In this document: piece after piece, positions 23,183 through 32,754 of the stretch
Layout of the letters: each line of letters starts with the position of its first letter
How positions within the stretch are numbered: the stretch's first letter is position 1
Virus record (IMG/VR): IMGVR_UViG_3300029911_000063
Location: 1 to 44,190 of that record
Strand: one strand, 5' to 3'
Origin: a virus
DNA: 44,190 bases
Made by a program: the position numbers and the translations under genes
The notes under the pieces: generated by a model
What the model saw: only the letters and a program-made list of their open reading frames with translations
Told to the model about the DNA's origin: nothing
Database searches by the model: none

Positions 23183-23183
23183 A

Positions 23184-23393
23184 CTATTTATTGGCTAATG
23201 AGTATTTAGAGTTCAATCCATCTAGTTGGTCACTGATCGTAGCTACCTGTCGTTGGATCTGATTCATGCTTATCTGTAGACCTTGTACCTGTTGCCACAT
23301 CGCTCCGTAGGACCATGCCGCCGCAAGTAGACCACTAATAACACCTAAAGGAACTAGGGTTGAGCCGTTTAGAATGTTTTTAGGATCTTGCAT
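23184..23393 (-). CDS. Single-pass membrane/coiled-coil protein, 69 aa
   Basis: One hydrophobic helix (LVPLGVISGLLAAAWSYGAM, about residues 13-32) followed by a heptad coiled coil (QVQGLQISMNQIQRQVATISDQLDGL). Such layouts occur in inner-membrane spanin subunits and some holin-like proteins, but no outer-membrane lipoprotein partner was found. Coupled by TAG-T-ATG to the peptidase gene. Function inferred only. Confidence 0.6.
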   Translation of the reverse strand: MQDPKNILNGSTLVPLGVISGLLAAAWSYGAMWQQVQGLQISMNQIQRQVATISDQLDGLNSKYSLANK

Positions 23394-23395
23394 AC

Positions 23396-23425
23396 TTGAC
23401 TTAAATCACTAATTGTGGTTAGGAT
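23396..23425 (+). promoter_or_regulatory. Promoter of the oppositely oriented membrane gene
   Basis: -35 TTGACT at 23396-23401 and -10 TAGGAT at 23420-23425, spacer 18 bp. The predicted start near 23432 lies 2 nt before the ATG, so the transcript may be leaderless. Confidence 0.4.
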
Positions 23426-23433
23426 ATCCGTAT

Positions 23434-23616
23434 ATGATTTATCTACTTTCAATTATCGGAATCTGGTGCATGCTTTGGGTCATTGGACACAGGTATGAAG
23501 ACAAACAAAGTCCTGTTTCGTTTGCTTTCAAAGGGCTAGCTCTATTAGGTGCCTTTCTGTTTGCCATATTTATTTTAGTGTTCATTATCGGAGCTTCGTG
23601 GGCATCTAAGCATTAA
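23434..23616 (+). CDS. Moron-like membrane protein, 60 aa, against operon direction
   Basis: ATG at 23434 (MIYLLSIIGIWCMLWVIG), with a TTG at 23413 as alternative start. Two membrane helices (residues about 2-18 and 37-56) separated by a charged loop (HRYEDKQSPVS). It is the only rightward gene inside the leftward late operon, has its own promoter-like sequence, and its stop overlaps the stop of 23613-25982 by 3 nt. This arrangement is typical of a moron, a cargo gene expressed separately, for example in superinfection exclusion; the role is inferred. Confidence 0.55.
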   Translation: MIYLLSIIGIWCMLWVIGHRYEDKQSPVSFAFKGLALLGAFLFAIFILVFIIGASWASKH

Positions 23617-25982
23617 CTCCTCTTTCTTTTACTGGCTGCCTCTTTCACGATATTAGGTATATCGTTTTCGCTAACCATGCTTTGATCTCCAAATAGACGA
23701 GAGCGTAAAGCGGCTTGTCTATTTTGTGTTGTAGTGGCTTTAGAAAGACGCTCTTGAATTCCGGCTAATCGTTGTTGACGAAGTGCTTCATTAGCAGCGA
23801 CCCGTGATCGAAGTTCTGCAGCTTGCGATTCATTCAATGCGGCAGCTTGTTCACTCGCAGCCCTGGCGGCAGCTTCGGAAGTGGCTTGTGCAGTAGCTTT
23901 GTCTTGAGCAGCTTTAGTTAGGTCTGCCAACTTGTCTGTAAACTCTTGGGCAGAAATTGCGCCTGGATGTAATGCGATCTCATCTCCAACTCCATTAGCA
24001 AACGTATTCATCATGGCGGCTTTCTGAATGGCCCCCATTCCTTCGCTCGAGATGATCTGACCAAGTGGGCCGAAGTGAATACCTAAAACAGAGCCTAGAC
24101 CTTTTGCAAAGTAAGACCCTAATTTTCCTCCTTCAACCTTTCTTCCATTAAGCTCATCCAAATAATCTTTAATCGCGTAAACATGCGATAAGGCTTTATT
24201 GTGAGCTTTTATATCAACACTATTGGTATTATCTTCAACCAGTGTTTTATAGGTGTTGGCGATATTCTTATCAGCTAATTTATTGCCAGTATTCTGATAA
24301 TCAATAGTTGCGTATTTATTTGTCTTAGCGTCTTGAAGTTCTGAAACAGGTACCTCTCCATTTTGATCTGAAAATAAACTAAGACCGGCAATCTCTCGGT
24401 CGATCTTTGCTTTGGCATTTATCAATGCTTCACCTTTCAAGCTCGAATTATTGAGCATGTTTTCTTCCATAGCTCGCTGTACTTCCGAGATTGGGACCGT
24501 GTTACCCTCGGCTTTAATAAGGGCCGAAGCTCTTTCTACTAATGAGGGAACTCCATTTTCACCTGGAGCATTCAAAACCTTTCCCATTTCGGCAGAAGCT
24601 CCCGTGGTATCAATCGTGCCTGTTTTGTCAATCGTGCCACTCAACAGATTTGATTTAGCGATATCACCCCTAATATCGAAGCCTTGTTTGGTAGCCGTAT
24701 CTGCGATATCTGAAAGTCCTTGACCACCTTTGGATAATTCCAATTTTTCCAATGCTGAAAGATTCTTTTGGGTGGCAGCATCGGTAACACCTTCACCTGC
24801 ATTTTTTACTAGACCACCCAAAGCACCACCAAGTACACCACCAGTTACAAAACCAGTTGCTCCACCTTCTGCTGTTCCCGCTAAAACAGAACCTACAGAG
24901 GCATTTGGGTCTTGCAAAGCACCGCCTGCCCCTTGTGCCGCGCCGGCAAGTCCGGCAACTTTTGCACCAGAACCAGCTCCTTCGGCTATGCGAGAGAGCA
25001 ACGGAACAGCTTCGCGCTCGGCTCCTTCAGCGGCAGCTCCTTCTCCACCTCCCAAAAGTGAGCCTACTTGTAGTCCAGTGCCTATCACATCCTTCGCAAA
25101 TTGACCTGTAGTTGTGTCATTGGTACCTACAGGTGTTACTCTACCCAACCAAGGTAAAGTGATGCCCTGCATCGTTGTGGCAGCCCCTGCTTGATTACCT
25201 GCTGCAAGTTGAGCCGTAGCCTCGATAGGAGCGAAGGCACTTTCGGCAGTGCGAGCAACAGGCATGACAATACCTTTGGCAAAATTGCTTATAGCACCTA
25301 AGGCTTCGGTCCCAAGATTACTATCGGAACCTTGTGAAGAAGTAGGGACACTTGGAACTGTAGCCTTACCTTGAGCCAAAGCATTTACAAAATCACTATC
25401 ATTTTGATACGGGCTTCCAGGTTGGCCATACGATGCTTGAGCCTTGGTAATGGCAGAGTTAAGAGATGGATCAATAGAAGCAACTTTTGCCAAGATAGCT
25501 GTATCGCTCATGCCGAGTTGTGAGCGCATCGCATCAACCTTTTGGCCGAAGTTACTAAAGACACTTTGTGAAAGATTCTGTTTGTATTGTGGAACAACGG
25601 CATCCACATAATTTGAAGTGCTGTAATTTACAGGCTGTCCGTTATCGCCAGTTTTAGTGCCTGATATATTCGGTACCTGACCAGTTTTTGCATATTGATC
25701 TGCCGCGCCTGGTCCACCATTCCATGCCAAAGCTACAGCAGTGGGGTCGTTATTGTATTTATCAAAGTACGAACCAATTTGTTTAGATGCCGTTGCATCC
25801 TGTGCAGCCGGTGAAGTATCAGTTGGTGATTGTCCAGCCGCAGCAGCCCAACCGGAATAATTTGATGGCAAAATTTGATAAGCCCCAACCTCACCCAAGG
25901 AACCTTGTGCATTATAATTTCCGCCACTTTCATGGCTTTTAATAGCCGATGTCATTGCGGCTACTTGGATGGGATTAGCCAT
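23613..25982 (-). CDS. Large internal virion protein with lytic transglycosylase domain
   Basis: 789 aa. N-terminal 150 residues are a transglycosylase (SLT) domain: catalytic Glu18 in SHESGGNYNA, GAYQILP (33-39) and AWNGGPG (86-92). Centre (about 220-400) is Gly/Ala-rich with glycine-zipper-like segments (TGGVLGGALGGLV), suitable for membrane insertion. C-terminal third is long coiled coil (Ala/Glu/Arg-rich). This is the layout of podovirus ejection proteins such as T7 gp16, which open the cell wall and form a channel for DNA entry. A role at lysis is less likely given the size. Confidence 0.82.
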   Translation of the reverse strand: MANPIQVAAMTSAIKSHESGGNYNAQGSLGEVGAYQILPSNYSGWAAAAGQSPTDTSPAAQDATASKQIGSYFDKYNNDPTAVALAWNGGPGAADQYAKTGQVPNISGTKTGDNGQPVNYSTSNYVDAVVPQYKQNLSQSVFSNFGQKVDAMRSQLGMSDTAILAKVASIDPSLNSAITKAQASYGQPGSPYQNDSDFVNALAQGKATVPSVPTSSQGSDSNLGTEALGAISNFAKGIVMPVARTAESAFAPIEATAQLAAGNQAGAATTMQGITLPWLGRVTPVGTNDTTTGQFAKDVIGTGLQVGSLLGGGEGAAAEGAEREAVPLLSRIAEGAGSGAKVAGLAGAAQGAGGALQDPNASVGSVLAGTAEGGATGFVTGGVLGGALGGLVKNAGEGVTDAATQKNLSALEKLELSKGGQGLSDIADTATKQGFDIRGDIAKSNLLSGTIDKTGTIDTTGASAEMGKVLNAPGENGVPSLVERASALIKAEGNTVPISEVQRAMEENMLNNSSLKGEALINAKAKIDREIAGLSLFSDQNGEVPVSELQDAKTNKYATIDYQNTGNKLADKNIANTYKTLVEDNTNSVDIKAHNKALSHVYAIKDYLDELNGRKVEGGKLGSYFAKGLGSVLGIHFGPLGQIISSEGMGAIQKAAMMNTFANGVGDEIALHPGAISAQEFTDKLADLTKAAQDKATAQATSEAAARAASEQAAALNESQAAELRSRVAANEALRQQRLAGIQERLSKATTTQNRQAALRSRLFGDQSMVSENDIPNIVKEAASKRKRS

Positions 25983-25986
25983 AGAG

Positions 25987-27633
25987 TTAGTATTTGCCGT
26001 TTAAGATATCGAGAGCCGGATCACCTGAATTTGATGACGATGAACTGGAAGAACTATTAGGACTTGTAGAGCCCCCACCATAAATTGCATTGTAGGCAGT
26101 AGGACCAATCGCCTTCGTAAGATATGTTTGATCACTGGCTGAAAGAAGTTGTTGAAGTTTAGCAACCGCCGAAAGGTTAGAAGCCTTATCGTTTCCAATG
26201 CTTGGAACCAATGGAGCGATATAATCAACAGCTCCTGCATTATAGCGCGATGTAAAATCAGCACTGTTTACAAGTGTGTTCAGATTCGTGATATCACGGT
26301 TCATGGCTTGTAAATCAGGATTTGTAGTTGTTCCGAATTTACCAGCAAGTGTTTCTTTAGCGTACACATCCGGTCCGGTGTGGTTTAATCCACCACCAAC
26401 TGAATCTGTACCAGCGTAATACTTCGCCATGTCCGTATTGAGAAGACCAAGTTGCGTCTCGACCTGACGATTTCCAATAATCGGCGCGCCAGTAGAAGCA
26501 GGTAAAGCACTTTCAATAGCCGATTGAGCGCTCGGAAGATCGCCACTCGCGAGATAACCACCAACTGTGTTTGCGAATTGCGTGCCCGTTTGTCCAGTCA
26601 AACCAAGATTGCTTTGAAGACCTGTGACAATGCTTGCTGTAGCAGGATCAAGGTTTGCAAGAGCAGCAGTTGAACCGCCAGTTTGCGAAGTAACCTGACC
26701 ATTTGAGGTGGTGACCAATGAGGAACCACCTGGAAGAACTGTCGTAGCTGCAGGAGCTGTTTCTGTATAAAGCGTATCGAAGTTTCCTGTCGAAGGATTA
26801 AGCTGAATCATGTTGCCATTTGCATCCTTTTGAGGAGCGTAAATCTGTGCGTTGTTGTATGCCTTAGTGTAGGCATTCTGACGAGCATTTACCGCAGCAT
26901 TGTATTGCCCCGTAAGCTGTTCAATATTTGAATTTATAACTTGTTGTTGTGCGCCAGCTTCACCTAAATATCCTGCAAGCGTTCCACCCGTTTCGATTGA
27001 ATCTGTAGCTTCTGCATTGTCGCTTTGAGCTTGAAGAGCTGCAATCTTTTGTTGCAAAGAAACTTCATCAGCTCCTGGTACGGCAAGACTATTAGCATTA
27101 GCCAACATGCCTTCGTACGAATTTGGATCAGTTGGAGAAGATGTTGTATCCGTTACAGGAGGTACAACTGGTGGTGTGACTGGCGGAGTAACCGTAGGTA
27201 CAGCAACACCAGAAGTACCGGAAGTAGAACCACCGGTGTAAGCAGGGTTTGGTGCGCCATTCGCAAGGGTAGCTAACGGAGTAGTTGGAGTTGGTACTGA
27301 TGCCGTTGTGATAGGTGAGGCAGCCGCCTTAGGTGAGATGGGTGGTGTTGAATAAGCTGGCTTACCTACGTTTTCAGAAGGCAAACCGCTCGTAGCGGCT
27401 GTTCTTGTTGCTACCATTCCAGGAGTGGTCGTAGCTGGCGGAGTGGCAAGAGGACTAGGCATTATTCCTTTTGCAACACCAGTAGCAAAGTCTCCTAACC
27501 CATTTAATGATATACCAACACCCTTATCAATTTGATTTCCAAACCACCCTCCAATGTTTCCAGCTCCTTTCGCAATAGAACCTAACCCAGCTCCTATGCC
27601 TCCAAAAAATTGTGACGTCGATGGTTGGGCCAT
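25987..27633 (-). CDS. Internal virion (ejection) protein candidate, 548 aa
   Basis: Gly-rich hydrophobic N-terminus (FFGGIGAGLGSIAKGAGNIGGW, glycine-zipper-like), then a Pro/Thr/Ala-rich disordered stretch (about 60-190), a helical Ala/Gln domain, and a Ser-rich tail (about 10 Ser in a row). Composition, lack of enzymes and position next to the transglycosylase protein and upstream of it in transcription suggest an ejection or core protein. No family recognised. Start is TAA-T-ATG. Confidence 0.7.
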   Translation of the reverse strand: MAQPSTSQFFGGIGAGLGSIAKGAGNIGGWFGNQIDKGVGISLNGLGDFATGVAKGIMPSPLATPPATTTPGMVATRTAATSGLPSENVGKPAYSTPPISPKAAASPITTASVPTPTTPLATLANGAPNPAYTGGSTSGTSGVAVPTVTPPVTPPVVPPVTDTTSSPTDPNSYEGMLANANSLAVPGADEVSLQQKIAALQAQSDNAEATDSIETGGTLAGYLGEAGAQQQVINSNIEQLTGQYNAAVNARQNAYTKAYNNAQIYAPQKDANGNMIQLNPSTGNFDTLYTETAPAATTVLPGGSSLVTTSNGQVTSQTGGSTAALANLDPATASIVTGLQSNLGLTGQTGTQFANTVGGYLASGDLPSAQSAIESALPASTGAPIIGNRQVETQLGLLNTDMAKYYAGTDSVGGGLNHTGPDVYAKETLAGKFGTTTNPDLQAMNRDITNLNTLVNSADFTSRYNAGAVDYIAPLVPSIGNDKASNLSAVAKLQQLLSASDQTYLTKAIGPTAYNAIYGGGSTSPNSSSSSSSSNSGDPALDILNGKY

Positions 27634-27634
27634 A

Positions 27635-27934
27635 TTAGTGTTGCATGAACTGGCTCATGCTTGGTTGACCTTGTTTAGCTTGTGGAGGAGGTGCAGAATT
27701 CTTGCCAAACTGATTTAAGTATAACGCCATATTGGAATGGACGGTATGCGACGGTGGAGTACCACCCGTAGCCGGTGGTGGCGTGGGAGTGGATGCTGTT
27801 TGAATACCAACATTCCCTGGAACGCTTGGATTGTTCCCGGGGGCCGTTACTGCTTTTTGGAATTGTGCAATCGGCATAGTGTGGTGTGGATGAAAACCAG
27901 GGGGAACCATCGGTTGTTGAGGTTGGATAACCAT
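27635..27934 (-). CDS. Pro/Gln-rich small virion-module protein, 99 aa
   Basis: MVIQPQQPMVPPGFHPHHTMP followed by a Pro/Thr/Gly-rich disordered chain and a short amphipathic end (ALYLNQFGKN, MSQFMQH). Both neighbours are joined by TAA-T-ATG, so it is translated in the operon. Possibly a small internal or linker protein; function unknown. Confidence 0.6.
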   Translation of the reverse strand: MVIQPQQPMVPPGFHPHHTMPIAQFQKAVTAPGNNPSVPGNVGIQTASTPTPPPATGGTPPSHTVHSNMALYLNQFGKNSAPPPQAKQGQPSMSQFMQH

Positions 27935-27935
27935 A

Positions 27936-28862
27936 TTATAGAATTTGCATCGGAGCTAAGTTAGGATTTACCCAAGTACCGTCATAACCATCATCGAGTA
28001 CTACACTAGCCGTTTTCTTTCCGCAGTCATCAAGCATTTGTTGTGTGAGTTCATCAAACTGTGCTCGGTAGCCTTCTGCTTTACTTGTGTCTCCATTCTT
28101 TAGAAAATATTCACTCACCGCCCACCAAACTGGGCCTATCTGATACTTCTCCGGCGTTACCATCACGTCTCCTATGATACATGATGCTGTGCCCGTAGCG
28201 ATTGATGCACCGACGTAATTATTGACTAGTGTGAGGTGTGTCGTATCCACGAAAGATAAAATCTGATACCACAAACCATCGCCTTTACCAGCAGCGAATG
28301 ATGGAGCGATTTGGATATACGCACCAGCCATACCAGCTGTCATGGCTGTCGTTGCCATGGTCAAAGTAGGTGAACCTTGTGTGGCAGTCACAACCGTTGC
28401 CGTCGTTAAATCAGCAATAGCGAGATCACGAACCGCAATCTTGTAGTTAATTGTAATAGTGTTTGAAGAAGCCGAAGGAATGGGCCAGAAACCAATCTGT
28501 CCATTGAGGATGTAACAGTAAGAAACATCGGTCGAGGTAACACCAGTGGCAGTGTTGATCGTGTCCCAAATATCGCGTGAGGTTGCCTGATAAGTGCGGA
28601 AGATCGTACCACCTGATGTAACTGAACCGACCGTGATTGTTGCTGTGATTAACTTATCGACGTTATTTGGAATGTTGTAGAATTGTTGTCCTGCAATGGT
28701 AGTCGTCTGCACGGTACGTTCAAGGAAAGGCCACTCGGTCGTTCCCAACATGAACTTATAACCCACGTTAATGTTTTGGGCACCTAAAGCAAGGTTGTTG
28801 GTTGTCTGAGAACCAGTGAGTAGACCGTACAAATTCTGTGCTCCCGTATATGTTAAAATCAC
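27936..28862 (-). CDS. Head-tail connector or tail tubular-type protein, 308 aa
   Basis: An early helical segment is followed by beta-rich domains (VQTTTIAGQQFYNIPNNVDKL, ITVGSVTSGG, IGFWPIPSASSNTITINY) and a C-terminal helix (WWAVSEYFLKNGDTSKAEGYRAQFDELTQQMLDDC). The C-terminal helical pattern and QQFYNIP segment resemble adaptor proteins that sit under the portal in short-tailed phages. This is inferred from pattern and place between the nozzle-like and ejection genes. No enzyme motif. Confidence 0.6.
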   Translation of the reverse strand: MILTYTGAQNLYGLLTGSQTTNNLALGAQNINVGYKFMLGTTEWPFLERTVQTTTIAGQQFYNIPNNVDKLITATITVGSVTSGGTIFRTYQATSRDIWDTINTATGVTSTDVSYCYILNGQIGFWPIPSASSNTITINYKIAVRDLAIADLTTATVVTATQGSPTLTMATTAMTAGMAGAYIQIAPSFAAGKGDGLWYQILSFVDTTHLTLVNNYVGASIATGTASCIIGDVMVTPEKYQIGPVWWAVSEYFLKNGDTSKAEGYRAQFDELTQQMLDDCGKKTASVVLDDGYDGTWVNPNLAPMQIL

Positions 28863-28880
28863 ATGGTTAAAGTTAATGTG

Positions 28881-30674
28881 TTATTCCGTCGTTTCGACCT
28901 CGTCATATTCAGCGATTATCCGTTTCACAATAGGCGCACTCGTTGTGTCTGATCCAACTGACCACTGAATGATCGGCGACAAATCCATGAAGTTTGGTAA
29001 TGGTTTCCCACTCGTATCGTATTGAATATGGAAAAGTTGGTTAGTGGCATTGATGAGTTGAAGATTTGTAATCACAGCTGTTGGTTGAGCTGGCGACATG
29101 AAGTTTGAAGCAAGATTCACACTTACTTGTAATCCAACGGAACCTGATTGTTGGTTGGCAAACTCAACACGCAAGCGAGTTACTTTTCCTTGTTTATCAG
29201 CAGCGAATAAAGGAGAAGCCATTGGGAGTTGAACATAAGCTTTTGTGTCGTAACCTGCATTGAATTGATTCAAAGCAGAACCACTGATTAGTGGGCCTTG
29301 CAGGTTATTAAGTGTGCGCAACATCCCACCGGAAGTCTGTGAGGTGATGAAGTTGATAACGTTCAAACCGGAAGGGAGACCAGCGCCCATATAACCGCCT
29401 GGCAGGTGCATTGGAGCCCCGTATTGATACACGACGCCATTGGGCCCTCCATTAACTGTGCTAGACCAACGAATGCAAAGTCCTGATGCTTCGGCACCAC
29501 CATGGATAGGAGGAGAACCGATAAAGTCCATCACCGAAGAAAACTTAGTACCGTCAAAGACTTGCAGTCGAGCCGTGCGAGTTGAAAATTGACCGTCACC
29601 AAATGTTGGGCGAGCTGAAGTAAAACAAGCCACTGTGCCGTTCCATTCCACGGCTTCGGAGACGTAGTTATCAAACAATTCATAAAGATACGTGGCGGCA
29701 TTGCTCGAATAGTCCCACATGTAGCAACGCGCCTCTCCAACTTCTTTCGTAAGAGAACCACTAGCATTTACCGTTGGATAATAGAAACAAAAGATACATA
29801 AGAACGTTTGAAAACGTGCAAAGCAAGTAATACGCCAACCGACTGGTAAAACGAAAACTCCTGGGTAAAATGTTCCTGTGTTTCCTACGTTTCCATCGTA
29901 CATGTGGACTTGGTTTCCATCACCAATATAGAGACGGTTGCCTGTTTCGTTCCCTACTATTAAAGGGTGGTCGAAGAATGGATTTATTGTAAGAGTTGGT
30001 TTGGTATTTGCTGTCGCTATATTTGGGAAACCGAGGGGAGTACCCACTGCATTTAAGGCAACTTCTGACATGAAATTATCTTGAAAAGTACCACTATCTA
30101 GATAATAACGACCCACGTTCCAATAAAAAGTATAGCTCGTACCGCTTACCGTTTTAGTGTAGCCAATTGGAACATTATACGAATAGAAAATAGAAGGGGT
30201 GGGAGAGTACAAACCACTCACAGTTCCATTAGCTGAATAGGCAACAATATCGCAACCATTTATTAAAGTACCTGAAGAATCTGGGTTAATTGAATAGGGC
30301 CAATTACCAGAATTTGTCACGACTGCAGTTGTTGCCATACTGATCTGAGCGATCTGTGCATCGGTAGCAGTGATCATGTAGCCAAAACCTGTTGTAGGCC
30401 CTCCCGAAACTATTGTTGTTAATTCAAAACCAACACAAGCATTTATGGGCTGACTAGTGAGAATTCCTGATGTCGTGATTAAACTTGGTGCAAAGTCAGG
30501 TGAAAAATATCCAGCGAAACGATAAGGGTTAAATTCGGCTGAAACCAAACCAGCTCCGAGTTGTGGTAATGGAGAAGTTGTTGCAATAGCAGAAAGATAT
30601 TGAGGATCAAGACAAGACAAAGCATCCGATTGATCCCAGATGATTAACTTATTTTGATAATCAATTTGTGGCAT
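28881..30674 (-). CDS. Tail nozzle-like or structural tail protein, 597 aa
   Basis: Beta-rich throughout with repeated Gly/Thr/Ser turns and many aromatic residues (blade-like segments such as GNRLYIGDGNQVHMYDGNVG), compatible with a beta-propeller or nozzle protein that caps the short tail. N-terminal MPQID is shared with the small protein at 359-637. No enzymatic motif, signal or membrane segment. Start is TGA-T-ATG after 30676-31188. Assignment is by composition and location. Confidence 0.6.
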   Translation of the reverse strand: MPQIDYQNKLIIWDQSDALSCLDPQYLSAIATTSPLPQLGAGLVSAEFNPYRFAGYFSPDFAPSLITTSGILTSQPINACVGFELTTIVSGGPTTGFGYMITATDAQIAQISMATTAVVTNSGNWPYSINPDSSGTLINGCDIVAYSANGTVSGLYSPTPSIFYSYNVPIGYTKTVSGTSYTFYWNVGRYYLDSGTFQDNFMSEVALNAVGTPLGFPNIATANTKPTLTINPFFDHPLIVGNETGNRLYIGDGNQVHMYDGNVGNTGTFYPGVFVLPVGWRITCFARFQTFLCIFCFYYPTVNASGSLTKEVGEARCYMWDYSSNAATYLYELFDNYVSEAVEWNGTVACFTSARPTFGDGQFSTRTARLQVFDGTKFSSVMDFIGSPPIHGGAEASGLCIRWSSTVNGGPNGVVYQYGAPMHLPGGYMGAGLPSGLNVINFITSQTSGGMLRTLNNLQGPLISGSALNQFNAGYDTKAYVQLPMASPLFAADKQGKVTRLRVEFANQQSGSVGLQVSVNLASNFMSPAQPTAVITNLQLINATNQLFHIQYDTSGKPLPNFMDLSPIIQWSVGSDTTSAPIVKRIIAEYDEVETTE

Positions 30675-30675
30675 A

Positions 30676-31188
30676 TCAAGTAGTTTGGTACGAACCTTTG
30701 TTTAGAGGGATCAGAAACACAGACACTGTAATACTCGTAACTGATGTAAGCGTGCCAGTCGTATGTATGCCTAAAGCTTGTCCACGCGTCAGGGTGCAGT
30801 TTGCAGTATTCAAACCTACCGTAGTTCCTGAATTGATTCCTGAAATAGCTCCAAAGAAAACAGGAGTGTTGGCAGTCCCGCTGATCGGGTAGGCTCCCGC
30901 TGCAAGCATCCCGTTTCCACTACCTGGAGCCGTGCCAATGGGGAGCTGTTCAACTTGAATGGCTGCTGTCCCAGTCCCTGCGGGATTCCATGAAATAGCT
31001 ACTGAGATAACTTGGCAAGGAAAAAAAGCAACAAAGATAGGCACAGTACATCCAGCAGCAGGAACAGGAGCTGCGGCAGCAATATAAAAATTTGCATAAA
31101 ATCCATCCTTCCTCAAGATTTGTTCAAATTGAGGAACCAAACCAGGCGATCCTTGGAGTGCTTGGGTTGGCGCGGATGTAGGATTCAT
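30676..31188 (-). CDS. Small structural protein of the tail region, 170 aa
   Basis: Gly/Thr/Ala-rich beta-type protein after a 30-residue N-terminus (MNPTSAPTQALQGSPGLVPQ). Composition resembles head decoration or fibre-head proteins, and it lies between fibre and nozzle-like genes. Family not recognised. Start context TAA-AT-ATG. Confidence 0.6.
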   Translation of the reverse strand: MNPTSAPTQALQGSPGLVPQFEQILRKDGFYANFYIAAAAPVPAAGCTVPIFVAFFPCQVISVAISWNPAGTGTAAIQVEQLPIGTAPGSGNGMLAAGAYPISGTANTPVFFGAISGINSGTTVGLNTANCTLTRGQALGIHTTGTLTSVTSITVSVFLIPLNKGSYQTT

Positions 31189-31190
31189 AT

Positions 31191-32753
31191 TTAACGTGTA
31201 TAGGTGGCTCCGAAAACGGTAAAAGCACTATCAGAAGCATGTGATACGTTTGACACTCCAAAAGTTGAACCACTTAAACCAGTTGGCATATTCGAGGTCA
31301 AATTAGTGGCAGCAGATAATGCACCGCCATTTTGCCTCCAATAATAGTTCACTGACGTTCCACTAATTACGTGAACAATAAAATCAAATGAATCGAAAGC
31401 AGCCATAGTAACTAAAGCGGCCGAAGCGTTTTCAGTGGTTCCATCAGCCTGCGTAGCGAAAACACTACATGTACCACTAGCTGAACGAGTGATCTTGAAG
31501 CCTATATGAGCAACCGTATAAGTAATACCTGTTCCAGCAACCGTTGGTGATCCCAAACCAAAGAATGCTTGCATATCCGTCCCTAACCCTTGATTGTTAA
31601 CGGAACAAGAGAAAGTAGGATTGCCTATTTCTTCGCTGGCTTGTCCACTAAAAGCCCATGTCACAGAAGCACTTCTAGTCGTCGTTGCAGTCGTATCAAG
31701 CGACAATCCCCCAGAGCCATAGGTAATCGTACCAGAACCGGTCGGAGCAAACCGTGCCGCAACTGAAAAATCCGTGGAAATAATCAATGTTGACTGAGAA
31801 CTACCAGCAGCAGCTTGGAATGACGGTAATGCACCCGCACCATTCGAGGTTAGAACCGTACCAGTGGCCCCAAGAGCAGCTAATGATTGAAAGATACCCG
31901 TAGCTGTAGTGCCAGCACAAATCACGCTATAGGCCGTTGTAGTGGCCAATCCAGTGCCACCATATTGAACGGTAACAGGCGTACCTTGCCATACACCTGT
32001 TCCAATCGTTCCAATGGAAGTAAGAGAGGAGAGAGTCGCTACGGCTGAATTAACCAGCGTGCCAGAAGTGGGAAGCGTGATTGATGTTGAGCCTGTCGTC
32101 GTAAACGTCAAAGCATTGGTTGCAGAGAAAGTCACTACCTCACCCCCCGCGAACGTGATGGCGTTCGTTCCTAAGGTTGTGGAATCTGAAACAGTCAACG
32201 TCTTTAAGTTGGTTACTGTTAATGTACCTGTGGTGGTTGTGATTGTTAATCCATTTAACGAAGTTGCAGTTGCAGCACCTAGAGCTGGCGTGATTAAAGC
32301 TGGAGAGCTAGTCAACACCACATTTCCCGTGCCATTAGTCGAGGCAGCAGAAATGGCCGTACCATTACCCTGCAAGATTCCAGTAATGGAAGTAGAAATA
32401 GTGATGGCTGGTGTCGTAGTCGCAGTGGCTACTGTTCCTGCAAATCCGTTCGTTGAAACGACCGATACACTTGTAACAGAACCAGAACTACCAGAAGCGG
32501 CAATGGTTACCAAACCACTAGCCCCAGCAGTGAGGGTAATGTTTGTTCCGGCAGTTAAGTTTAGAACTGTTTGGCTGCTATTAGAAACACTGTTTGTCTG
32601 TAGTGTGATCCCAGATAAACCTGTAGCTGATAACAGAATTCGACCGTTAGCATCAACCTGAATTGGTGCGACCAAACCCGTAACGTCATCGACGCCAAGC
32701 AAAGTCGGTCTTGAATTTTGATCGCGTGGCGCGTTGCCGTCGGGAGAGGCCAT
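31191..32753 (-). CDS. Tail fibre / receptor-binding protein with lectin-like C-terminus, 520 aa
   Basis: N-terminal anchor module (MASPDGNAPRDQNSRPTLLG) shared with the fibre at 1-353. Middle is a string of short Thr/Ser/Gly strands (LTVTNLKTLTVSDSTTL and similar) with the common fibre motif VQYGGTGLATTTAY followed by GATGTVLTSNGAGALPSF. C-terminal 190 residues (from about STLIISTDFSV) look like a beta-sandwich carbohydrate-binding domain. It would bind the host surface. Start TAA-T-ATG. Confidence 0.8.
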   Translation of the reverse strand: MASPDGNAPRDQNSRPTLLGVDDVTGLVAPIQVDANGRILLSATGLSGITLQTNSVSNSSQTVLNLTAGTNITLTAGASGLVTIAASGSSGSVTSVSVVSTNGFAGTVATATTTPAITISTSITGILQGNGTAISAASTNGTGNVVLTSSPALITPALGAATATSLNGLTITTTTGTLTVTNLKTLTVSDSTTLGTNAITFAGGEVVTFSATNALTFTTTGSTSITLPTSGTLVNSAVATLSSLTSIGTIGTGVWQGTPVTVQYGGTGLATTTAYSVICAGTTATGIFQSLAALGATGTVLTSNGAGALPSFQAAAGSSQSTLIISTDFSVAARFAPTGSGTITYGSGGLSLDTTATTTRSASVTWAFSGQASEEIGNPTFSCSVNNQGLGTDMQAFFGLGSPTVAGTGITYTVAHIGFKITRSASGTCSVFATQADGTTENASAALVTMAAFDSFDFIVHVISGTSVNYYWRQNGGALSAATNLTSNMPTGLSGSTFGVSNVSHASDSAFTVFGATYTR

Positions 32754-32754
32754 A

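Noticed and set aside
24730-25104. Rightward Pro/Ala-rich frame inside the transglycosylase gene
   Set aside because: Arises from the complement of the Gly/Ala-rich section of a well-supported leftward gene; no start context or homology.
32014-32661. 215-aa rightward frame inside the fibre gene
   Set aside because: Val/Pro-rich translation is the mirror of Thr/Gly/Asn-rich fibre repeats; the leftward frame has fibre motifs throughout.
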